DNA of 58,344 bases from Planctomycetia bacterium (GTDB taxonomy: Bacteria > Planctomycetota > Planctomycetia > Gemmatales > Gemmataceae): positions 1-58,344 of the forward strand of contig SYLG01000031.1 of the NCBI GenBank assembly GCA_005808665.1. The letters are read 5' to 3'. The notes beneath the pieces are model-generated. The model ran no database searches, was not told the origin of the DNA, and saw nothing but the letters and a program-made list of their open reading frames with translations. Below are positions 52,722 through 58,344 of this stretch, piece after piece (the first letter of the stretch is position 1; each line of letters begins with the position of its first letter). Made by a program: the position numbers and the translations under genes.

Positions 52722-53447
52722 ATGCAAATGTGGCTTCGGTTGGTGGGCATTTTTTCGCTTTCTCTGCTAACCTTGTTAGGCTCGGTTTGGACTCCGGAAC
52801 GGATTTCTGCCGAGGATTCCCCAGAATTTGTTGTTTTTCAGGAGGAAACCAAAAAGGGGGACCTGAAAAAAGATCTGGAAACCAAAAAGGGAGATCCGAA
52901 GAAGGATTTGGAAAAGAAAAAAGAGCCGGACCCAAAAAAAGATTCCGGATCTGATGGGACCATGAAGAAAAAGGTCATCAGCTCCAAAAAAGAGAAAGCG
53001 GAAGTGCCCAAGAACCCCTATGTGAAAATCAATACCATAGTGGGCAAGGTGAGCAAATACGATGATAGCAGCAATAGCCTCACTGTGAAAGTACCTATTC
53101 CCGTTTTCAATGGGAAAAAATTCGAGCCCAAGGAAATGGATGTAAAGGCACTTTTAACGGATGATGTGAAAATCCGTGTCCTCATTCCACCCTCAAAGTA
53201 TGATGATAAAGGCCGCAAGAAATCCTACACCAACAAAGAACTTATGGAGTTGAAAGGGGAGGACAAACGAACGCCCGGTTATCCCGGAGATACGGATGAA
53301 TTGCAGCCTAACGCCGTGGTCAAGGTAGAATTGGTCCGAACCAAGGAAGACTATGCCAAATTAAAACGCAGCAAAAAAGATGATCCGGCCAACGAATTGG
53401 CAAGCACCAATTTGATCATTGTGATCTCGCCTCCCCCCTCCAACTAG
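52722..53447 (+). CDS. Secreted Lys-rich protein of unknown function
   Basis: The 241-residue protein has a signal peptide (RLVGIFSLSLLTLLGSVW, cleavage probably near SAEDS). Residues about 42-75 are a run of imperfect repeats, KKGDLKKDLETKKGDPKKDL and similar, strongly basic and acidic by turns. The remaining part has a beta-rich look (INTIVGKVSKYDDSSNSLTV, VKALLTDDVKIRVLIPPSKY, VVKVELVRTKEDYAKL). No known enzyme motif is visible. Such repeat-plus-domain proteins are common in planctomycetes and may sit in the periplasm or cell surface. An in-frame ATG lies two codons later. Confidence 0.75.
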   Translation: MQMWLRLVGIFSLSLLTLLGSVWTPERISAEDSPEFVVFQEETKKGDLKKDLETKKGDPKKDLEKKKEPDPKKDSGSDGTMKKKVISSKKEKAEVPKNPYVKINTIVGKVSKYDDSSNSLTVKVPIPVFNGKKFEPKEMDVKALLTDDVKIRVLIPPSKYDDKGRKKSYTNKELMELKGEDKRTPGYPGDTDELQPNAVVKVELVRTKEDYAKLKRSKKDDPANELASTNLIIVISPPPSN

Positions 53448-53540
53448 CCGACCGCAATGCTGTACAGAATCAACGACCGATTCCGTTTTCACCCAACCTC
53501 TGGAATTGCGCCTCAATAAACACTTTGATTCGGGGCCAGG

Positions 53541-54335
53541 TTAATATTTTGCCGAGGCTGAGTTGTTGCCCTTGCCGGTAGCTCGCAGGGCGGCTTCGGC
53601 CCCGTCTAACATAAATCGCAAGTCGCTAGCCACCGCCACAAACCTCCATCCTTGTTCAAGGCGCATTTTCCCTTCCTCGGGGGTCATGGCATGAAATCCA
53701 GGAGCAATCCCGTGTCGCTGGCAAGCTTCGAGAATGGTTTGGTGAACACGGGCCATTTCTTCACCGCTTGGGGATTTGCCATCCGGGGTGCGGTAGCTGG
53801 CCGCCAAATCGTTTGGCCCCACAAATAGCGCATCAAAGCCCCCTACGGAGAGAATGGCGTCGATATTTTCCACGGCGATTCTGTGCTCACATTGCAGGAC
53901 GATGAGGATCTCCCTATTGGCCCTTGCATTATACTCCGCTGAGGAAGTTTGAAAGTTGAGGGCATGGAGGCTTCCTCCTACGGAACGGTCTCCCTCGGGG
54001 GGATAAAGGCACGCTTTAACTGCTGCTTTAGCCTCTTCGACACTATTAACCATGGGCACCACAACGCCTTGGGCACCAATGTCCAATACCCTTTTGATGT
54101 GATCATGTCGGTTGCTGGGAACCCGTGCCAAGGCAATACAGCCTTGGTCCGCACAGGTGGCAAATATGGATGCGGCATTTTCCAAATCGGCCTGGCTATG
54201 TTCCAAATCAAGGGTTAACCAGTCGAAACCGAGGCGTGAGAGAAACCTGGCACTGGTCCAGTTGGCCAATGATAGCCAAGTGCCCACAGTAGGTTTTCCT
54301 TCGGCAAGGGTTGCTTTGGTCTGGTTTTGGCGCAT
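53541..54335 (-). CDS. HpcH/HpaI-family aldolase
   Basis: The 264-residue protein matches class II pyruvate aldolases of the HpcH/HpaI family (such as 2-dehydro-3-deoxyglucarate aldolase). The start VGTWLSLANWTSARFLSRLGFDWLTLDLEHS contains the conserved acidic/His block, IALARVPSN the arginine, GAQGVVVPMVNSVEEAKAAV the middle block, and FVGPNDLAAS the metal-side Asp. They cleave or form pyruvate-derived hydroxy acids; the sugar acid used here is unknown. It directly follows a small zincin gene on the same strand (TAGATG). Confidence 0.9.
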   Translation of the reverse strand: MRQNQTKATLAEGKPTVGTWLSLANWTSARFLSRLGFDWLTLDLEHSQADLENAASIFATCADQGCIALARVPSNRHDHIKRVLDIGAQGVVVPMVNSVEEAKAAVKACLYPPEGDRSVGGSLHALNFQTSSAEYNARANREILIVLQCEHRIAVENIDAILSVGGFDALFVGPNDLAASYRTPDGKSPSGEEMARVHQTILEACQRHGIAPGFHAMTPEEGKMRLEQGWRFVAVASDLRFMLDGAEAALRATGKGNNSASAKY

Positions 54336-54764
54336 CTACATATCCTCAAAAATGTCATCTGGAAAGGGATCGTCCCTATTATCAAACGACTCCAGGTCCC
54401 TATCCGTCCACCCAAAATGGTGTGCTAATTCGTGAATTACCGTTTTTCGTATTTCAATCTTCAGGATTTTGGGGTCGGGAAACGCATTTTCAAGGGGGCC
54501 CTGAAATAAAATCAGCCGATGAGGAGAATCACCGATGTCGATGGTATCACCCCCCCATGGGTGGCCCGCCTCAAAGGGTACGAAAAGGCCAAAGAGGGTG
54601 TCCCCTTTTTCGATATTGGCCTTTGAAAAACCGGCATGGTGCAAGCATTCTTTATCGGGCCACTGTTCGACATCCACCACCACATTGTCGAGGTGGCTCC
54701 GGAAAGATTCAGGAAGGCGGTCCATAACCCGACTTACCATTCGGCAAAATGTGTTCTCTTTCAC
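54336..54764 (-). CDS. Small zincin-like metallopeptidase family protein
   Basis: From GTG 54764 the protein is about 142 residues and starts KENTFCRMVSRVMDRLPESF, matching the N-terminus of the family of small metallopeptidase-like proteins with a C-terminal HExxH. The zinc motif is HELAHHFGWTDRDLE near the end, with Asp and Glu after it. The frame is open up to 54917, but that part overlaps the divergent moxR gene and lacks family similarity. The function of the family is unknown. It is coupled to the aldolase gene downstream (stop and start directly adjoin). Confidence 0.75.
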   Translation of the reverse strand: MKENTFCRMVSRVMDRLPESFRSHLDNVVVDVEQWPDKECLHHAGFSKANIEKGDTLFGLFVPFEAGHPWGGDTIDIGDSPHRLILFQGPLENAFPDPKILKIEIRKTVIHELAHHFGWTDRDLESFDNRDDPFPDDIFEDM

Positions 54765-54889
54765 ATGTAAGTACCCAAATGGGGGAAAAAACGGCCAACT
54801 CCCCATAGAGAAGATAAGAAAAAATGGAACAGGGAAAGGGTATATACCCTGAGTTCCCATCTCCATGACTTTTTTCGGGAAGGAAATCC

Positions 54890-55849
54890 ATGACCGAACC
54901 GGATTGGGTGAAATCAATTAGAACCACCTGTTCCCGGCATGTTGTCGGGCAAGACAAGGCCGTTGAACGCCTATTGCTTGCGGTTGCCTGTCGTGGCCAT
55001 GTGCTTTTGGAGGGAGTCCCGGGTTTGGCAAAAACCCGTTTAGCTTCGGCATTTGCGAAAAGTTTGGGCCTTGGTTTTCAACGCATCTCCTTTACCTCGG
55101 ACATGCTTCCCGGGGACATTTTGGGGGGCCCGGTTTACCATCCCGGTACAGGGGAATTCCGACTTCGCAAGGGACCCCTTTTTCATCCGGTGATCCTTGC
55201 CGATGAATTCAATCGTGCACCCCCCAGAACCCATTCCGCCCTTTTGGAAGCGATGCAGGAACAGCAGGTCACACTTGGGGAGGAAACACTTTCCCTGGGG
55301 GATCCCTTCCTGGTGATAGCTACCCAAAACCCGATTGAAACCGAGGGGGTTTACCCTCTTCCTGAGGCGGAATTGGATCGGTTCCTTTTTCGGGTGGTCA
55401 TGGTGTACCCCAATCGGGGGGAAGAATTAAATATCCTGAGGGACCACAGTAACATCGGTCAACCGCTTGCAGAATCGGAAGGGATTGATCCGGAGGTGCT
55501 TTCGAAACTGCCCCGAATGGTGGACCAGATCCATGCTTCGTCTGCCATACAAGGGTATATTGTCGATCTGGTTCGTGCCACTCGTCAACCCGGCCTGGTT
55601 CCCGCATTATCACTATACGAGGGGTTGGTTCGATTGGGAGCATCCCCAAGGGCTGGGGTCATGCTTCTTCAGGCATCACGGTCCCATGCCCTGATTCGTG
55701 GCATGGATCATGTTTTGCCCGAGGATGTGCAAGCCGTTTTCGAGGATGTCCTAGGCCACCGACTTTTGCTGGACTGGCGTGCGGCTGAAAAGGGTTTGAC
55801 GGTTTCCAGGTTTCTGGGGGAAATTGCCTGTTCTGTTAGTGTTGTTTGA
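54890..55849 (+). CDS. MoxR-family AAA+ ATPase
   Basis: The 319-residue protein has Walker A GVPGLAKT (42-49), Walker B VILADEFNRA (101-110), the sensor 1 block FLVIATQNPIE and LPEAELDRFLFRV, all typical of MoxR ATPases. These act as chaperones that load metals or activate partner proteins, often VWA-domain or DUF58 proteins. No such partner gene lies within the window, which is unusual. ATG 54890 is preceded by GGGAAGGA. Its 3' end overlaps the convergent PfkB kinase gene by 14 bases. Confidence 0.93.
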   Translation: MTEPDWVKSIRTTCSRHVVGQDKAVERLLLAVACRGHVLLEGVPGLAKTRLASAFAKSLGLGFQRISFTSDMLPGDILGGPVYHPGTGEFRLRKGPLFHPVILADEFNRAPPRTHSALLEAMQEQQVTLGEETLSLGDPFLVIATQNPIETEGVYPLPEAELDRFLFRVVMVYPNRGEELNILRDHSNIGQPLAESEGIDPEVLSKLPRMVDQIHASSAIQGYIVDLVRATRQPGLVPALSLYEGLVRLGASPRAGVMLLQASRSHALIRGMDHVLPEDVQAVFEDVLGHRLLLDWRAAEKGLTVSRFLGEIACSVSVV

Positions 55850-56795
55850 TGGTTAAACGGTGTTTGGCCAGGTAAGCATGGAGTTCCCTGGCGGTGAACA
55901 CACCGGTAGTTGTGCCAATGGCACGGACACAACTGGCACCAACCGCACTGCCCAGGATGAGGCATTCCGTTGCCGATTTGCCACCGACCAAACCCAGGAT
56001 AAAGCCCGCCGCAAAGGCATCCCCACCGCCCGATCCATCGACATAGTCGATGGGAAAAGTATTTGACTCCAGGTGGTCCTTTTCTCCCAGCAAAAGGGTG
56101 CCCCGATCTCCCATCGTTATCACGACGGTTTTGGCCCCAAGGTCCCGAAAAGCCTTGGCTTGGTCCAAGGGAGAAGAGAGTCCGGTAATCAGGCCTGCCT
56201 CGTGGTCGTTGGGCATGAAAACATCGGTGTAGGGTAGAACGGGTATTAATTTTTCAAGGTAGGCGGCTGGTCCGGGGGTAACCACATCCAGTACGGTTTG
56301 CAGGCCCCTTTGTTGGGCTTGGGAAAGGACTTGACCGGTTTCCTCCGGATCCAAAGCTTCCATCAAAAGGTAGCCACCCAGGTAGAGGATTTTCCCGGCA
56401 CGGGAAAGGGGTATGTCCGAAGCTACATACCGGCTGTTGGCCCCAAAGGTGTGAATGAACCGCCTGTCCTCACCCTTGACATTAACGATCAAGGTTTGAC
56501 TGGTGTCGATCCCGGGAGTGGCTTTAAGTTCGGTGGCGGCAACCCCGGCACTTTTGATCATTTGGGCCAAAACCCCGGCAAAGAGGTCATCTCCAACCCG
56601 GCCGGATACAAGTGCGTCCACACCCAATTTGGTGAGGTTTACCGCAACATTCGCCGCACATCCCCCCATCGTAAGTGCCAAACGATCCGCCAGGATCAGT
56701 TCGCCTGAGGTAGGCATATGTTCAATCGGTGTGGAAACATGGTCTGCAACGAGAATGCCCGCACAAACAACATCATGGGTGGTGGAGGAGGTCAT
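55836..56795 (-). CDS. PfkB-family carbohydrate kinase
   Basis: This 319-residue ribokinase-like enzyme has the first PfkB signature around MGGCAANVAVNLTKLG and the second at YVDGSGGGDAFAAGFILGL, where the catalytic aspartate and anion-hole glycines lie. Most members read DTxGAGD; here DGSGGGD, a mild variant. PfkB kinases phosphorylate sugars or nucleosides such as ribose, fructose or adenosine; the substrate is not apparent. The gene stands alone on the minus strand, converging with moxR. Confidence 0.9.
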   Translation of the reverse strand: MTSSTTHDVVCAGILVADHVSTPIEHMPTSGELILADRLALTMGGCAANVAVNLTKLGVDALVSGRVGDDLFAGVLAQMIKSAGVAATELKATPGIDTSQTLIVNVKGEDRRFIHTFGANSRYVASDIPLSRAGKILYLGGYLLMEALDPEETGQVLSQAQQRGLQTVLDVVTPGPAAYLEKLIPVLPYTDVFMPNDHEAGLITGLSSPLDQAKAFRDLGAKTVVITMGDRGTLLLGEKDHLESNTFPIDYVDGSGGGDAFAAGFILGLVGGKSATECLILGSAVGASCVRAIGTTTGVFTARELHAYLAKHRLTIKQH

Positions 56796-56825
56796 AGGTC
56801 CGACTTGAACAGGGGTTTAAAGGGG

Positions 56826-57536
56826 TCAATTGTTCCAGGGGTATTCATCTGGCGTTTGATTGTCTTCCTTAAGGGCTTGGAGGGTTTGAAAGTTTATCAC
56901 CGCATACATGCCAAGGAAGATGCCAAATAACATATTACCCAAACCGGAAATGAAATAGAGGGCTAATGCACCAGCAATGACCATGGAAAGGGCATGACCC
57001 AACCGGCGGCCATTTTGCTTGAAGAAAAACCCCAATAGGTCGCAAGTGATTTGCCCCCCATCCAAAGGAAAAACAGGCAAAAGGTTTAAAAGCGCCCAGT
57101 AGAGATTGATGAAAAGGAGAAATCCAAGGAATTGGTTGGCTTCCGTGGGTAACCCGCCAAGGAAATCGGGGAAAAATTCGCGCAACAACCAAAGAATGCC
57201 AAAAAGCAACAATTGGATGCTTGGCCCAGCAGCGGTTACGGCAATTCGTTTCCAGGCGGAAGTGAAATTGGCAGACCCAATGGCTACTCCACCAAAGGCC
57301 TGCAATACGATTGTTCCCTCGGATCCAAACGCTCGTCCCACCCAAACATGGCCAAACTCATGCAACAAAATGGAGATGGATCCCGCCAAAACCCAAAGTA
57401 ACAAAAGGGAGGCTCCCCCCACGGTGAAATAGGGCCATCCAATCAGGGCAAGGGAAATCCAAAACCAGGGCTGAACAATGACCCTTGTGCCGAAAAGGCG
57501 AAGGGAAATGTCCATGGGTGAGGGTTGGTCCCACAT
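56826..57536 (-). CDS. M50-family (site-2 protease-like) membrane metalloprotease
   Basis: The 236-residue protein has about five membrane segments, with the zinc motif HEFGH at 59-63 inside one of them and the second motif NLLPVFPLDGG (151-161) supplying the aspartate. These are the marks of site-2 proteases, which cut membrane-spanning regulators. Compared with RseP it lacks PDZ domains. Its substrate is unknown. ATG 57536 has no good ribosome site; an ATG at 57515 (MDISLRLFGT) is an alternative. The gene is divergent from coaD. Confidence 0.87.
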   Translation of the reverse strand: MWDQPSPMDISLRLFGTRVIVQPWFWISLALIGWPYFTVGGASLLLLWVLAGSISILLHEFGHVWVGRAFGSEGTIVLQAFGGVAIGSANFTSAWKRIAVTAAGPSIQLLLFGILWLLREFFPDFLGGLPTEANQFLGFLLFINLYWALLNLLPVFPLDGGQITCDLLGFFFKQNGRRLGHALSMVIAGALALYFISGLGNMLFGIFLGMYAVINFQTLQALKEDNQTPDEYPWNN

Positions 57537-57707
57537 GGGATAAAATCTCTAAACAAAGGAATGTGAGAACGCTAAAAAGGAAATTCCTTCAAAGTTGGGT
57601 TTCCCACCGGGCCTAGGGTGGATGATAATGAACTCTGGCCAACCTCCCACCTTGATTGGAAATCCTTGGGGGCTGTTGGGCCAATGAAATCCATGAGGCG
57701 AGTTTCC

Positions 57708-58214
57708 ATGAAGGGTCGTTTAGCGGTATACCTTGGCACTTTTGACCCGGTGCATCTTGGGCATTTGGACATCATTAGCCGTGGATTAAAGGCCTTTGAT
57801 CGAATCCTTGTAGGAGTGGGCAATAATCCGGACAAGAAAACCCTGCTTAACCTGGAAGAACGGGTAGGATTGATGGAAAAGGTGGTCCGGGAGGTGATTA
57901 CTGAACCCCATAGGGTGGAGGTCAAGCCGTTTTCGGGTTTGGCAGTTCATTTTGTTAAAGATTCAGGTTCCTCCGTCATGCTAAGGGGGTTAAGAACCAC
58001 CTCGGACATGGATTATGAATTTACCATGTCGCTTGCCAACATGTCCTTGGACCCAGACATCGAAACCCTGTTTCTCATGGCGAAAGACATTTATTCACAC
58101 TTAAGTAGTTCCCTTTTAAGGCAAATCGCTTCGTTTGGAGGGGACATGAGTAAATTCCTTCCGCCAGGAGCGGTAGAAATAGTTTACAAAAGATATAAAG
58201 AATTAGCCAAATAA
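57708..58214 (+). CDS. coaD: Pantetheine-phosphate adenylyltransferase (CoaD)
   Basis: The 168-residue enzyme joins 4'-phosphopantetheine and ATP to make dephospho-CoA. The nucleotidyltransferase motif reads YLGTFDPVHLGHLDII (H16-x-G-H19), and the second motif YSHLSSSLLRQIASFGGDMSKFLPP fits CoaD (ISSxxxR). The GTFDPVH form of the first motif is more often seen in NadD, but the rest of the chain and its length match CoaD. The frame is open to ATG 57618, but ATG 57708 gives the family start with GAGGCGAG upstream. Confidence 0.92.
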   Translation: MKGRLAVYLGTFDPVHLGHLDIISRGLKAFDRILVGVGNNPDKKTLLNLEERVGLMEKVVREVITEPHRVEVKPFSGLAVHFVKDSGSSVMLRGLRTTSDMDYEFTMSLANMSLDPDIETLFLMAKDIYSHLSSSLLRQIASFGGDMSKFLPPGAVEIVYKRYKELAK

Positions 58215-58248
58215 TTTTTTCTGGAAAAACAAATAAAGAGATGGAATT

Positions 58249-58269
58249 ATCTTAAGGAGTCCTTAAGAT
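58249..58269. promoter_or_regulatory. 21-bp palindrome downstream of coaD
   Basis: The arms ATCTTAAGGA (58249-58258) and its exact complement (58260-58269) flank a single central G. Such a tight, symmetrical site is more like an operator for a dimeric regulator than a terminator; no T run follows. It lies 35 bases after coaD, before whatever gene starts beyond the window edge. Confidence 0.45.
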
Positions 58270-58344
58270 TGACCTTGCCCATTTTTCATTCTCAAATAAC
58301 ATACCGCCCAAATCCAATATCCTGCATTTGCCATCCATGGATGG

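Noticed and set aside
54765-54917. Longer N-terminus for the small zincin
   Set aside because: It would overlap the divergent moxR gene start and the added residues are hydrophobic with no counterpart in the family.
1-58344. CRISPR arrays, tRNA or rRNA genes
   Set aside because: No regularly spaced repeats, cloverleaf-like T-loop sequences or rRNA-like segments were recognised on reading; a covariance-model scan was not possible here.

Overview
The window looks like a planctomycete chromosome (phylum Planctomycetota, possibly the Gemmatales side; the order is a guess). The evidence is a DUF1549/DUF1553 cytochrome-like protein next to a DUF1501 protein and a small secreted protein with an 'EKEPN' pre-peptidase-type motif, a formylmethanofuran:H4MPT formyltransferase gene (a C1 marker of planctomycetes and methylotrophs), and many Lys/Pro-rich secreted proteins of unknown function. 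No tRNA, rRNA or CRISPR array was seen.

Region 1 (1-15.2 kb) is a surface polysaccharide cluster, all on the + strand: a PLP sugar aminotransferase, two sugar-nucleotide SDR enzymes, six glycosyltransferases, a probable Wzy-type polymerase and an asparagine synthase. The genes up to about 11 kb are visibly AT-rich compared with the rest, suggesting horizontal acquisition. Two degenerate IS66-family remnants (94-512 and about 3899-5090), in the same orientation and almost identical over 419 bp, bracket the first three sugar genes. The cluster ends at a rho-independent terminator at 15.2 kb.

Region 2 (15.3-19.4 kb) holds a DEAD-box RNA helicase with a strong predicted promoter and terminator, and a second asparagine synthase gene whose N-terminal Cys2 segment is cut off by a one-base frameshift.

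Region 3 (19.7-36.1 kb) is a complete 14-gene complex I operon in the order nuoA-B-C-D-E-F-G-H-I-J-K-L-M-N, mostly with overlapping or near-overlapping genes. NuoH and NuoM carry large hydrophilic insertions and NuoK has a C-terminal tail. An APH-like phosphotransferase gene follows nuoN after 3 bp. A hairpin terminator separates it from the convergent rplM-rpsI operon.

Region 4 (36.1-44.1 kb, - strand) has rplM-rpsI, then the DUF1549/DUF1553 - DUF1501 - small secreted protein operon, and then a C1 group: a 5-formyl-THF cyclo-ligase, the H4MPT formyltransferase and a XerC/D-like recombinase.

Region 5 (44.4-58.3 kb) is mixed housekeeping: a lipoprotein with an apparently dead phosphatase domain, an APC permease, a CPBP membrane protease with an unknown partner, a sigma-54 response regulator with two C-terminal Fis-type helices overlapping mutL, a Lys-rich secreted protein, an HpcH/HpaI aldolase paired with a small zincin, a MoxR ATPase, a PfkB kinase, an M50 membrane protease and coaD. 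A 21-bp palindrome lies just after coaD.
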